Below are positions 8,112-15,877 of a stretch of DNA of 64,000 nt, piece by piece. Within the stretch, counting starts at the first letter, position 1; the number at the start of each line of letters is the position of its first letter. Origin of the DNA: DASUPK01 sp963743575 (GTDB lineage Bacteria > Actinomycetota > Thermoleophilia > Solirubrobacterales > 70-9); NCBI GenBank assembly GCA_963743575.1, contig CAVUQC010000002.1, positions 124,001 through 188,000 of the forward strand, written 5' to 3'. The translations under genes and the position numbers were made by a program. The notes under the pieces are model-generated. The model worked only from the letters and a program-made list of their open reading frames with translations. It had not been told where the DNA came from and did not search any database.

Positions 8112-8888
8112 ATGGAAGCCGAGGTAAAGGCGTTCGAGCTCCGGGAGCTCTGGCGCAGGTACAAGGAGGGGGGAGACCAAGGCGCACGGGAAAGACTCGT
8201 GGTCGCCTACTCGCCGCTGGTCAAGTTCGTCGCCGGCCGCACGGGCGCGAGGCTGCCTTCTCACGTCGACCAGGCCGACCTGATCTCCTACGGGATGATC
8301 GGCCTGATCGAGGCCATGGAGCGCTTCGAGCCGCTCCGCCAGATCCGCTTCGAGACCTTCGCCATGCAGCGCATCCGCGGCGCGATCATCGACGAGCTGC
8401 GCTCGCTCGACTGGGTACCGCGCTCCGTTCGCTCCCGAGCCCGTGAGATCGAGGTGGCGAACTCCAAGCTCGAGCACGAGCTGGGCCGCGCCCCGACCGA
8501 CGCCGAGCTCGCCGAGCGGATGGGCATGAATGAGGAGGATCTCCAGGAGGCCCTGATCCAGATCTCGAACTCATCGATCCTCGCACTCGAGGAGCTCTGG
8601 ATGACGCCGGACGCCTCGGGGGACAAGGTGTCCCTCCTGGACACCATCGAGGACGAATCGGCCCCCGATCCGCAGGCTGCGCTCGACACCAGCGAGGTCA
8701 AGGACCGCCTCGGCGAGGCGATCCAGGACCTGCCCGAGCGCGAGACGCTCGTCGTCGCCCTTTACTACTTCGAGAACCTGACCCTCCGGGAGATCGGCGA
8801 GGTCCTCGGCGTCACCGAGTCCCGGGTCTCACAGCTGCACTCGAAGGCGGTCCTGCGCCTGCGCTCGCGGTTGAAGAGCAGCGGCTGA
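8112..8888 (+). CDS. RNA polymerase sigma factor, FliA/WhiG (sigma-28) type
   Basis: A 258-residue alternative sigma factor. Region 2 is clear (LVKFVAGRTGARLPSHVDQADLISYGMIGLIEAMERF, written here in two known blocks, core SYGMIGLIEAMERF; then FETFAMQRIRGAIIDELR). A linker region 3 has the GRAPTDAELAERMGM pattern. Region 4 with its helix-turn-helix is ENLTLREIGEVLGVTESRVSQ. The order and the WVPRSVRSRAREIE segment are typical of FliA/WhiG. No flagellar or sporulation genes lie nearby, so its regulon cannot be named. An anti-sigma gene was not seen. It probably shares transcription with the Xer gene upstream. Confidence 0.93.
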   Translation: MEAEVKAFELRELWRRYKEGGDQGARERLVVAYSPLVKFVAGRTGARLPSHVDQADLISYGMIGLIEAMERFEPLRQIRFETFAMQRIRGAIIDELRSLDWVPRSVRSRAREIEVANSKLEHELGRAPTDAELAERMGMNEEDLQEALIQISNSSILALEELWMTPDASGDKVSLLDTIEDESAPDPQAALDTSEVKDRLGEAIQDLPERETLVVALYYFENLTLREIGEVLGVTESRVSQLHSKAVLRLRSRLKSSG

Positions 8889-8906
8889 CGGCTTCGCCAT
8901 ATCTGG

Positions 8907-8934
8907 CTTGGCAACCCTGAGCCTTCGCTATAGG
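8907..8934 (+). promoter_or_regulatory. Putative promoter of the EF-G-like gene
   Basis: CTTGGCA at 8907-8913 resembles a -35 box, and TATAGG at 8929-8934 resembles a -10 box, with 15-16 bases between them. The start codon follows ten bases after the -10 box, so the leader would be absent or only a few bases long. Confidence 0.45.
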
Positions 8935-8944
8935 GTGCCTGGCC

Positions 8945-11032
8945 ATGGCTCACAAGGCCGCCGACCGGATTCGCAACGTCGCGCTGATCGGCCACCGCGG
9001 CGCCGGGAAGACCTCGCTCCACGAGGCGCTGCTGTTCGAGGCCGGGGTGATCAAGCGCCTCGGACGGGCAGACGACGGGACGACGACCTCCGACTACGAG
9101 CCGGACGAGCAGGAGCGCCAGATGTCGATCGGCGCCACGGTTTCCTCGTTCGAGCACGACGGTCGCAAGATCAACCTGATCGACACGCCGGGTGACCCCA
9201 GCTTCGTCGCCGACACGATCGCCTCGCTCCGCGTCGCCGACGCGGCGGTGGTCGTTGTGAACGCCGTCATGGGCGTGGAGGTCCACACCGACCGCCTCTG
9301 GAACCGCGCGGACCGGGAGGGTCTGGCACGACTTGTCTTCGTCAACATGCTCGACCGCGAACGCGCCGATTTCTTTCGCGCCCTCGAGTCGCTGCAGAGT
9401 GCCTTCGGCAACCACGTCGTCGCGACTGAGATCCCGATGGGCTCGGAGCACGAGATCAGCGGCGTCATCGACCTGATTGACATGAAGGCATTCGTCGCGC
9501 AGGGGGAGGGCAGGGGAGCGCCCGCTCCGCAGGACATCCCCGATGAGCTCCAGGCGCAGGCTCAGGAGTACCGGGAGAAGCTGATGGATGAGGTTGCCGA
9601 GAACTCCGACGAGCTGATGGAGCGCTATCTCGAGGGCGAGGAGATCGACCACGACGAGATCGTCACCGTGCTGAAGCGCGGCGTCACCGACGGCAAGATC
9701 TTCCCCGTCACCTGCGGCGTGGCCACCAAGAACCTGGGCACCACCCGCCTGCTCGAGGCCCTGGTCGAGGACCTGCCGTCCCCGGCGATGCGCGGGCCGG
9801 TCACCGCCCTGGATGGCGAGGGCGAGGAGGTCGAGATCGTCCCAGAGGAGGAGGGAGAGCTCGTCGCCTACGTCTTCAAGACCCTGGCCGACCCCTACGC
9901 CGGGCGCCTCAACCTCTTCCGCGTCTATTCGGGCGTGATGAAGGGCGACTCCCAGGTCAACAACGTGACCCGTCGCGCGAAGGAGAGGATCGGGCAGATC
10001 CTGATCCCGCGAGGCAAGGAGTACGAGCAGACCGATGAGGTGGGGGCAGGCGACATCGGCGCCGTCGCAAAGCTGAAGGAGACCCGCGCGGGAGACGTCC
10101 TAGCAGAGGGGGACACGAAGATCTCCATACCGGCGCTCGATCTGCCCGCGCCCGTGATGGCCTTTGCGTTCGAGGCCAAGACCAAGGGCGACGAGGACAA
10201 GGCGGCCAGCGCGATCCGGCGCCTCGAGGAGGAGGACCCGACGCTCGACGTCCATCGCGACCAGCAGACCGGCGAGCAGATCATCGCCGGCCTCACCCAG
10301 GTCCACGTCGAGGTGATCGTCGATCGGATGAAGACCCGCTTCGGCGCCGAGATCGAGCTGCACCCGCCACGAGTCCCGTACCTGGAGGCCGTCCGCAAAG
10401 CGGCCAAGGCCCACGGCCGCTACAAGAAGCAGACCGGCGGGCGAGGCCAGTTCGGCGACTGCCACATCGAGATCGCGCCCGCGGAAGCTGGCAGCGGCTT
10501 CGAATTCATCGACGAGATCAAGGGCGGCGCGATTCCGAAGGGGTTCATCCCCGCCGTCGAGAAGGGGATCGCCGAGGCGATGCACCACGGCGTCCTGGCC
10601 GGCTACCCGGTCAAGGATCTCTCCGTGCGTCTCTACGACGGCCAATACCACCGTGTCGACTCGTCCGAGAACGCCTTCAAGGTGGCCGGCTCGATGGCCT
10701 TCAAGGATGCGATGGAGCAGGCCGACCCGGTGCTGCTCGAGCCGATCATGCTGCTGACCGTCAGCGTCCCAGAGGACGTCGTGGGCGATGTCGTCGGCGA
10801 CCTCAACTCCCGGCGGGGCCACCCCCTGGGGATGGAGGCGAAGGGCTCGGTTACCGAGATCAAGGCCGAGGTCCCGATGGCCGAGGTCCTCGACTACGCG
10901 CGCGACATGCGCCAGATCACCGGCGGTCGCGGCGACTACACGATGGAGTTCACCCGCCACGAGGAGATCCCCTCGCACCTGGCGCAGAAGGTCATCGCCG
11001 AGGCCGGCTCGCAGGAGGAAGTCCGGGCCTAG
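8945..11032 (+). CDS. Elongation factor G-like GTPase
   Basis: A 695-residue translational GTPase with full EF-G architecture. The P-loop is GHRGAGKTSLHEALL, the switch I pattern is RQMSIGATV, and the G3 motif is DTPGD. The G4 position reads VNMLDRE, where canonical EF-G has NKxD. Domains II-V follow, including GGRGQFGDCHIEIAP and a C-terminal GRGDYTMEF. The MSI switch and altered G4 place it with EF-G-2/FusA2-type paralogues rather than the principal translocase, which is normally next to rpsL/rpsG; neither is here. Its specific role is unknown. It stands alone between a sigma factor and RNase H. Confidence 0.88.
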   Translation: MAHKAADRIRNVALIGHRGAGKTSLHEALLFEAGVIKRLGRADDGTTTSDYEPDEQERQMSIGATVSSFEHDGRKINLIDTPGDPSFVADTIASLRVADAAVVVVNAVMGVEVHTDRLWNRADREGLARLVFVNMLDRERADFFRALESLQSAFGNHVVATEIPMGSEHEISGVIDLIDMKAFVAQGEGRGAPAPQDIPDELQAQAQEYREKLMDEVAENSDELMERYLEGEEIDHDEIVTVLKRGVTDGKIFPVTCGVATKNLGTTRLLEALVEDLPSPAMRGPVTALDGEGEEVEIVPEEEGELVAYVFKTLADPYAGRLNLFRVYSGVMKGDSQVNNVTRRAKERIGQILIPRGKEYEQTDEVGAGDIGAVAKLKETRAGDVLAEGDTKISIPALDLPAPVMAFAFEAKTKGDEDKAASAIRRLEEEDPTLDVHRDQQTGEQIIAGLTQVHVEVIVDRMKTRFGAEIELHPPRVPYLEAVRKAAKAHGRYKKQTGGRGQFGDCHIEIAPAEAGSGFEFIDEIKGGAIPKGFIPAVEKGIAEAMHHGVLAGYPVKDLSVRLYDGQYHRVDSSENAFKVAGSMAFKDAMEQADPVLLEPIMLLTVSVPEDVVGDVVGDLNSRRGHPLGMEAKGSVTEIKAEVPMAEVLDYARDMRQITGGRGDYTMEFTRHEEIPSHLAQKVIAEAGSQEEVRA

Positions 11033-11062
11033 CTTCGGAACCCGCTGCTACGGTGCCCGCGC

Positions 11063-11461
11063 GTGAAGGTAGTGATCAACGTCGACGGCGGCTCGAGGGG
11101 GAACCCCGGCCCGGCAGCGATCGCCGCAGTGGCCACCGACCCCTCGGGAGAGATCCTGGCCGAGCGGGGCGAGACGATCGGTGAGGCGACCAACAATGTG
11201 GCCGAGTACCGGGCCCTCCTGCTCGGGATCGAGCTGGCCAGGGAGCTCGGCGCCGACGAGGTCGAGTTCGTGGGTGATTCGAAGCTGATCGTCGAGCAGG
11301 TGAAGGGCAACTGGAAGGTCAAGCAGGATCACCTGCGGCCGCTCAACACCAGGGCGAAGGACGCGCTGCGCGAGTTGCCGAACTGGTCGATCAGGCACGT
11401 CAAGCGGGATGACAACGTCCGTGCCGACGAGCTTCTCAACGAGGCGCTGGACTGCGGTTAG
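11063..11461 (+). CDS. rnhA: Ribonuclease HI
   Basis: A 132-residue type 1 RNase H that cleaves RNA in RNA:DNA hybrids. The four acidic catalytic residues sit in VDGGSRGNPGPA (Asp), NNVAEYRALL (Glu), FVGDSKLIVEQV (Asp) and NVRADELLNEALD (the final Asp region). The length is that of short archaeal/actinobacterial RNase HI without a basic protrusion. The GTG start has TACGGT eight bases upstream (11049-11054), suggesting its own leaderless promoter. tRNA-Gly begins 34 bases after the stop. Confidence 0.92.
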   Translation: MKVVINVDGGSRGNPGPAAIAAVATDPSGEILAERGETIGEATNNVAEYRALLLGIELARELGADEVEFVGDSKLIVEQVKGNWKVKQDHLRPLNTRAKDALRELPNWSIRHVKRDDNVRADELLNEALDCG

Positions 11462-11495
11462 ACCCGCGGTCGCGCCTATACTTGCCCGTCTCCGT

Positions 11496-11569
11496 GCGGC
11501 TGTAGCTCAGTTGGCTAGAGCGTCTGCTTGCCATGCAGAAGGTCGTGGGTTCGAATCCCATCAGCCGCT
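11496..11569 (+). tRNA. tRNA-Gly(GCC)
   Basis: The cloverleaf is complete. The 7-bp acceptor GCGGCTG pairs with CAGCCGC. A D-arm starts with GCTCAG. The anticodon stem TCTGC/GCAGA encloses the loop TTGCCAT, giving anticodon GCC. The T-loop is TTCGAAT, and the discriminator base is U, as expected for glycine. No CCA is encoded. TATACT at 11477-11482 is a good -10 box. Confidence 0.97.
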
Positions 11570-11654
11570 TGCCTCGACTCATTCGCCCCAGCGCCGGCAG
11601 GGACGCCCGGCGGGGCGTCTACGTCCGGGGAGCAACGCCAGCTAGCTTGCCGGT

Positions 11655-12160
11655 GTGCGACGCGTCCTCTCGTTCATCCTCCTTTCCGCGGTCGCCGTGG
11701 TCGGTTGCGGGGGCGGCTCATCAGGCTCCACGACCGTCGCGACCAACCAGGACGAGCAGCCGCTGTCCAAGCGAAATTCATCTCCGTGGGAGACGCGATC
11801 TGCAGGAACCACGAGTCCCGGACGAAGGATCTGGAAAGCCAGACGATCGACCTCGGCCGCATCGACTCGAACGCCAAGGCCCATCGGGTCGCCGGACTTC
11901 TTCGCGGGCAGGCCGACAACCTGGAGGCCGAGGCCCAGGAGCTGCAGGCCCGCAAAGCGCCGCCGGCAGACGCCGCCGCCGTCACGTCGATCCTCGAGCT
12001 CGTCCACGCCAAGGCGGATGTGATCGGCGAGTGGGCGACCGCCTACGACCAGCTCAACAGCGCTCAGATCCAGGCGCTCCAGCGGCGGATCGGGGAGGCA
12101 ACGGACAGGGTCCGCAGCGCAGCCCAGGCCTATGGATTCGCAGTCTGTGGACAAGAGTGA
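11655..12160 (+). pseudogene. Lipoprotein gene with one frameshift
   Basis: The first 37 codons from GTG 11655 give a lipoprotein signal peptide (VLSFILLSAVAVVGCGGG, lipobox VVGC) and a short Ser/Thr-rich linker. Near 11772 the coding frame moves: the continuation, from AKFISVGDAICRNHE to FAVCGQE at 12160, lies in another frame and is rich in coiled-coil-like Glu/Ala/Gln. One missing base in AAGCG restores a single frame of about 169 residues with two conserved-looking cysteines. The function is unknown. It may be a sequencing error rather than a true loss. TAGCTT lies six bases before the start. Confidence 0.65.
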
Positions 12161-12192
12161 GGCGGAGACCGTCGCTAGGCTTGCTTCCGCTC

Positions 12193-12263
12193 GGCGCCTT
12201 GGCGGAGTGGCTACGCAGCGGCCTGCAAAGCCGTTTACACCGGTTCGATTCCGGTAGGCGCCT
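12193..12263 (+). tRNA. tRNA-Cys(GCA)
   Basis: The acceptor GGCGCCT pairs with AGGCGCC. The anticodon loop CTGCAAA gives anticodon GCA, the T-loop is TTCGATT, and the discriminator is U. Length is 71 bases, without encoded CCA. Confidence 0.96.
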
Positions 12264-12361
12264 CTTTTCCCACGCGAAAACTGTGGATTGACGCCTCTGT
12301 CGGCGCCGAATAGCGTCGCGCGCAGGGAGGGGGGAACACCTACCAACGCAGGAGGCTGTTC

Positions 12362-12589
12362 ATGTCAACGAGATCCGGGCTTGTCCGAATCGCGATCGTT
12401 GCCGCCGTCGCGGCAATGATGCTCGCGATCACCAGCGCCTCGGCCCCCGCCAGCGCGAAGTGGTCGACCGCCAAGTGCACCAACACCCTCATCAAGTGGA
12501 ACAACCAGCATCCGAACGCCAGCTCCAAGAAGGCGCTCGGGGAGGTTCGTCACCTCGAGAAGAAGCACGGCTGCGTGTTCGCGGGCTGA
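12362..12589 (+). CDS. Small secreted cysteine-containing protein
   Basis: A 75-residue protein with a clear signal peptide (IAIVAAVAAMMLAITSASAPASA) and a mature part of about 42 residues. The mature part is basic with two cysteines (TAKCTNTL and KKHGCVFAG at the end), which could form one disulfide. The function is not recognised. A strong Shine-Dalgarno AGGAGG lies six bases before the ATG. It follows tRNA-Cys and is followed by a GC-rich hairpin, so it is probably a single-gene transcript. Confidence 0.72.
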   Translation: MSTRSGLVRIAIVAAVAAMMLAITSASAPASAKWSTAKCTNTLIKWNNQHPNASSKKALGEVRHLEKKHGCVFAG

Positions 12590-12610
12590 CCGGCGTTGCT
12601 CGGAGTCGCA

Positions 12611-12660
12611 GAGCGCGGGCGGCCTTGGGGCGAGATTGCTCGCCAGGCCGCCCGCGGCTC
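12611..12660 (+). terminator. Long GC-rich hairpin, probable terminator
   Basis: GAGC-GCGGGCGGCCT pairs with AGGCCGCCCGC-GGCTC, with a further GGCGA/TCGCC inner stem. The tail TTGTCT has only moderate T content. It lies 22 bases after the stop of the small secreted protein. Confidence 0.65.
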
Positions 12661-12694
12661 TTGTCTCTGAGGGGAGGGCTTCCGCGAATCGCGG

Positions 12695-12793
12695 CTAGAG
12701 GGAGTTGACGATCAGCAGGAGGAGGACCACAAAGGTCAGGATGACCCAGGCTCCTGCGAGCCGCGCATACAGGGGAATTGTGCCGTTTTCCAT
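12695..12793 (-). CDS. Putative 32-residue membrane peptide
   Basis: A short minus-strand frame starting with ATG at 12793. It encodes a polar N-terminus (MENGTIPLYARL) and one strongly hydrophobic helix (WVILTFVVLLLLIVNSL), then stops. The composition is what a single-pass small membrane protein would have. No Shine-Dalgarno is visible and no known family is recognised. Support is the hydrophobic pattern in an otherwise empty 315-base gap, so it may be chance. Confidence 0.35.
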   Translation of the reverse strand: MENGTIPLYARLAGAWVILTFVVLLLLIVNSL

Positions 12794-12904
12794 GGGTTTT
12801 ACATCGGTTTCGGCGTCGCGCCCCTCTCCGTGGCGAGCACGGAGGCGGGTTGCCTCAGATCACCGCATGTAGTGCGTAGTTCTCGCGGCTCGTAGCATCG
12901 ACCG

Positions 12905-13231
12905 ATGCTTCTGGTCGGCGCGATCGCCCTGGCGCTCCTCGTCCTGCCGCCCGGATGGGGAATCGCGCTGGTGGCGCTGGCCGCTGCCGTCGAGGTCGCC
13001 GAGGTCGGCTTCTGGGTCCGCTTCCTGCGGCGCTACCGGATCGCGACCGGCAGCGAAGCGCTGATCGGGTCGTCCGCGGAGGTGATCGAGGCCTGCGATC
13101 CGCGGGGCCGGGTGCGCTTCCGCGGTGAGATCTGGCACGCGGAGTGCGAGGCCCGGGTCGAGGTGGGCGCACGGGTGAGGGTCACGGCGATCCATGGCCT
13201 CACCCTGAGCGTCGAGCGCGAACCGGCCTGA
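12905..13231 (+). CDS. NfeD-like membrane protein with OB-fold tail
   Basis: A 108-residue protein. Two hydrophobic segments (LLVGAIALALLVLPPGWG and IALVALAAAVEVAEVGFWV) are followed by a charged turn and a beta-rich domain. That domain (IGSSAEVIEACDPRGRVRFRGEIWHAE to VTAIHGLTLSVE) matches the NfeD/YuaF C-terminal OB fold. NfeD proteins usually accompany stomatin-like proteins; none is here. The long N-terminal protease domain of full NfeD is absent. ATG 12905 has TAGCAT six bases upstream, consistent with leaderless transcription. Confidence 0.75.
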   Translation: MLLVGAIALALLVLPPGWGIALVALAAAVEVAEVGFWVRFLRRYRIATGSEALIGSSAEVIEACDPRGRVRFRGEIWHAECEARVEVGARVRVTAIHGLTLSVEREPA

Positions 13232-13276
13232 TTTGCGTCTAGTGAACGCGGACCCGGGAATCCGGGCCGAGCACGG

Positions 13277-13303
13277 AAAAGGGCCCCGGTGAGGGGGCCC
13301 TTT
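13277..13303 (+). terminator. Rho-independent terminator
   Basis: AAAAGGGCCCC pairs with GGGGCCCTTT around GGTGA-type loop bases, 45 bases after the stop of the NfeD-like gene. Confidence 0.75.
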
Positions 13304-13549
13304 GTATCCGAAAGGACGTGCCGCCGGCGAATCTGAGCTTCAGCCGGCCCGTCGGTCCTTCAAGTTCTTATGGCTCAATGTCGGCGGTCCGCTGCCTTGA
13401 CTTGAGCCTGTCAGGAGAAACTAACACGAGTGCTCGCAAGAGGTTGCAGTTCTCGGTTGGATTGCGGGCAATTTTGCGAAGACTGCGGGTTTTCCACACC
13501 CACGGCGTCCGTGAGCAACCGCTCGTAGACATTGGCCGCCCAGCCAGGA
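13304..13549. other. Non-coding gap with a nested inverted repeat
   Basis: There is no convincing gene between the terminator and the SDR promoter. The stretch is less GC-rich than its surroundings. It holds a nested inverted repeat: AAGGAC at 13312-13317 with GTCCTT at 13355-13360, and inside it GCCGGC at 13323-13328 with GCCGGC at 13343-13348. This could be a small structured RNA or a second terminator; no known RNA family is recognised. Confidence 0.4.
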
Positions 13550-13562
13550 TAGGATGCGCTCC

Positions 13563-14558
13563 GTGCGCTACCTGATCACTGGCGGATCCGGTTACATCGG
13601 CGGCCGGCTCACGGATGAGCTCTCCGCCCGCGAGGAGACCGAGAAGATCGTCGACGTCGATCTTCGCCCGCCGCCTCGCTCCTGGCCGAAGCACGAGTTC
13701 GTCAAGGCCGACATCAGGGACCGCGCCCAGATCAAGGACCTGCTCGAGCGTCACGAGATCGACGCGCTCATGCACTTCGCCTTTGTCCTCAACCCGATCA
13801 GGGACGAGGACAGGATGTACGACATCGACGTCAACGGGACCCAGGCCGTCCTGGGCGCCGCCTCCGATGCCGGCGTCAAGCAGGTGATCATGACCTCGTC
13901 CGCGACCGCCTACGGCGCCTTCCCGGACAACCCCAAGCCGATCGCCGAGGACTGGCCGGTCCGTGGCGCCCCCGACTTCTCGTACGCAAAGCACAAGGCG
14001 GACTCGGATCGCATCGCCCAGCTCTGGGCGCTGCAGAACCCCGACGCCGTGATGACGATCGTTCGGCCCTCGATCGTCTTCGGACCGAGCGTGGACAACT
14101 ACATCGTCCGCGCCTTCGGGAACAACCCCTTCGTCCCGATCCTGGACGGCGTCGACGAGGAGTTCCAGCTCGTCCACGAGGACGACGTCGTCTCGGCGCT
14201 GATCGCGCTCCTCGACGGCAAGCACGCCGGCGCGTTCAATCTGGCCGGCGACGGGCTGCTCACCTGGGGCCGTGCGGCTGAGCTGGTGGGGAAGAAGACG
14301 CGGAACATCTCGCTGAAGACCATGAAGCGGGTCAACAACGCGATGTGGAAGCTGCGCGTGCCGCGGACCGAGGCTCCCGCCGGGAACCTCGACTTCATCC
14401 GCTACCCCTGGGTCGTCTCGACCGAGAAGCTCAAGTCGACCGCCGGCTGGCAGCCGAAGTACGACACCCTCGAGACCTTCAAGATCACGATGCGGGCCAA
14501 GGGACTCCTCCCGGAGGCGCCCGCCACCGTTCAGGCGCCAACCGCGCCTGTCGCGTAG
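13563..14558 (+). CDS. NAD-dependent epimerase/dehydratase (extended SDR)
   Basis: About 331 residues. The Rossmann motif YLITGGSGYIGGRL lies at the N-terminus, followed by a ribose-binding Asp in VDVDLRPP. The catalytic segment is MTSSATAYGAF with YAKHK, the SDR Tyr-x3-Lys pair. Then come IVRPSIVFGPSVDNYI and a substrate-domain HEDDVVSALI. It belongs to the sugar-nucleotide/cinnamyl-reductase-like SDRs; the substrate is not evident. GTG 13563 is preferred over ATG 13554 because TAGGAT (13550-13555) overlaps the latter and places transcription start on the GTG. The stop codon abuts repeat copy B. Confidence 0.85.
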   Translation: MRYLITGGSGYIGGRLTDELSAREETEKIVDVDLRPPPRSWPKHEFVKADIRDRAQIKDLLERHEIDALMHFAFVLNPIRDEDRMYDIDVNGTQAVLGAASDAGVKQVIMTSSATAYGAFPDNPKPIAEDWPVRGAPDFSYAKHKADSDRIAQLWALQNPDAVMTIVRPSIVFGPSVDNYIVRAFGNNPFVPILDGVDEEFQLVHEDDVVSALIALLDGKHAGAFNLAGDGLLTWGRAAELVGKKTRNISLKTMKRVNNAMWKLRVPRTEAPAGNLDFIRYPWVVSTEKLKSTAGWQPKYDTLETFKITMRAKGLLPEAPATVQAPTAPVA

Positions 14559-14648
14559 CGGCCACCAGGCCGCACCATCTGGGAGCGGCGGCGTAGCCGC
14601 CGCGACTGATGATCGGCGGCCGCTCGTGGCCGCGATCTGATGGCGAAG
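14555..14648 (+). repeat. Intergenic palindromic repeat, copy B
   Basis: The second copy of the element at 7034-7129. It likewise starts at the stop codon of the gene upstream and runs in the same orientation. It contains three GC stem-loops: GCGGC/GCCGC near 14559, GCGGCG/GCCGCC near 14588 and GCGGCC/GGCCGC near 14614. It ends 21 bases before tRNA-Val. Confidence 0.6.
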
Positions 14649-14669
14649 CCGCTGCTAAGTTTTCCCGGA

Positions 14670-14742
14670 GGGCGCATAGCTCAGTTGGGAGAGCGCCGCC
14701 TCGACAAGGCGGAGGTCGCTGGTTCGAGCCCAGCTGTGCCCA
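14670..14742 (+). tRNA. tRNA-Val(GAC)
   Basis: The acceptor GGGCGCA pairs with TGTGCCC (one G-U). The anticodon stem CCGCC/GGCGG encloses TCGACAA, anticodon GAC. The T-loop is TTCGAGC and the discriminator is A. Length is 73 bases, with no encoded CCA. The convergent peptidase stop codon begins two bases beyond its end. Confidence 0.97.
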
Positions 14743-14743
14743 C

Positions 14744-15841
14744 TCAGGAGTAGGTGTCCCAGTACTGCAGCTCGGGCAGCGGGTCGTAAGGCGTGCCCCC
14801 CACGTACCAGCCGGGCACGCTCCAGCGCTCGAAGTGCAGGTGGCAGCCGACCGCATCGCCCGTCTCGCCGACCTTGCCGATCTGCTGGCCCGCGGTCACC
14901 GGTGTCCCGACCGGGGCCCAGCTGGGCGCTTTCATATGCATGTAGACGGCGTCCGTGCCGGTGAGCAGACCGTGGATGACGATGTAGTAGCCGGCACCGC
15001 CCGCCTGGTAAGCGCTGACCCTCACTTGCCCCTTCTCGAAGGGGTAGATCTTCTCGCCACAGGCCGCGGGGATGTCCTGGCCCTGATGGATGTGTCCGGA
15101 GCGGGGAGCACCAAAGCGGCCGTCCGGACCCCCGTAGCTGTGAGGCCCGGGCACCGGGAACTGGTGGAGGTGCATCGCGAAGGGCTGCGTCTGTCCGCCG
15201 GTCACCGAGGCCCCCGCGGTCCCGGGATCGGCGAGCTTCATCTGGTAGGTGCCGTCGCCGCCGACGCCGCCTCCGGACTGCATTCCGTCCCAGGCGACGG
15301 ACTTCGACTCGGGGCCATCGAAGTCGACGGGCAGCGTCTGCACGAGGTTGCCGAACGAGTCGAGCACCTTCACCTTGGCCCCGCCGGCCTTGCGCGAGCT
15401 GAGCTGCAGAGTGGGGAGCACATAGCCCTGGATGAAGTAGCTGCCGGTGACCCGCCGCTTCGCGAGCAGCTTCCTGATGCGCTTGGCATCCTTCTTGGAG
15501 ATCACGCCGTTGACGGGCCAGCCGTGCTGCTGCTCGAACGCTTCGACGTTGCGGAAGGTCCCCTTGCCGAAGACCCCGTCGACCGAGGTGGAGACGCCGA
15601 GCCGGCTGAGGGCCCGCTGCAGGTAGCGGACGTCCTTGCCCTTGGCTCCCTTGACCAGGGGGCGGGTGCCGAAGCGCCAGACGTGGTGCTTGGCCTTCGG
15701 CGCGCCCTGGGCGGGGGCGACCGTGGCGACCACCGCCATCATGGTGAGCGCCGCGACGGCGCACGCGAGATGACCTGGGTCTGCCGGTACCCATTGGCTC
15801 TCACAACTGGTGTACGGCGCCCGAGTTGCGCATCCCTGCAT
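14744..15841 (-). CDS. Secreted M23 peptidase with peptidoglycan-binding domain
   Basis: About 365 residues. A signal peptide (LACAVAALTMMAVVATVAPAQGA) is followed by a PG_binding_1 repeat (LVKGAKGKDVRYLQRALSRLG and VDGVFGKGTFRNVEAFEQQHG). A middle beta domain comes next, then a C-terminal M23 LytM-like domain. Zinc-site motifs are HIHQGQDIPAACG, where HxxxxD is the first metal pair, and VGCHLHFERW, with the HxH. It should cleave peptidoglycan cross-links outside the cell. The frame is open further upstream, but ATG 15841 gives the shortest protein that keeps the whole signal peptide. It is divergent from thrS, with start codons only 36 bases apart. Confidence 0.88.
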   Translation of the reverse strand: MQGCATRAPYTSCESQWVPADPGHLACAVAALTMMAVVATVAPAQGAPKAKHHVWRFGTRPLVKGAKGKDVRYLQRALSRLGVSTSVDGVFGKGTFRNVEAFEQQHGWPVNGVISKKDAKRIRKLLAKRRVTGSYFIQGYVLPTLQLSSRKAGGAKVKVLDSFGNLVQTLPVDFDGPESKSVAWDGMQSGGGVGGDGTYQMKLADPGTAGASVTGGQTQPFAMHLHQFPVPGPHSYGGPDGRFGAPRSGHIHQGQDIPAACGEKIYPFEKGQVRVSAYQAGGAGYYIVIHGLLTGTDAVYMHMKAPSWAPVGTPVTAGQQIGKVGETGDAVGCHLHFERWSVPGWYVGGTPYDPLPELQYWDTYS

Positions 15842-15864
15842 GCTGGGTGGCGAACGCCCACCAC

Positions 15865-15870
15865 TAGATT
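15865..15870 (+). promoter_or_regulatory. -10 box of thrS, leaderless type
   Basis: TAGATT ends seven bases before the GTG at 15878. This is the spacing seen repeatedly in this window between TAnnnT and a start codon. Confidence 0.5.
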
Positions 15871-15877
15871 TACCCGC

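Noticed and set aside
15842..15877. T-box or other leader control upstream of thrS
   Set aside because: Only 36 bases separate the divergent start codons, which is too short for a T-box, and a leaderless promoter fits the space.
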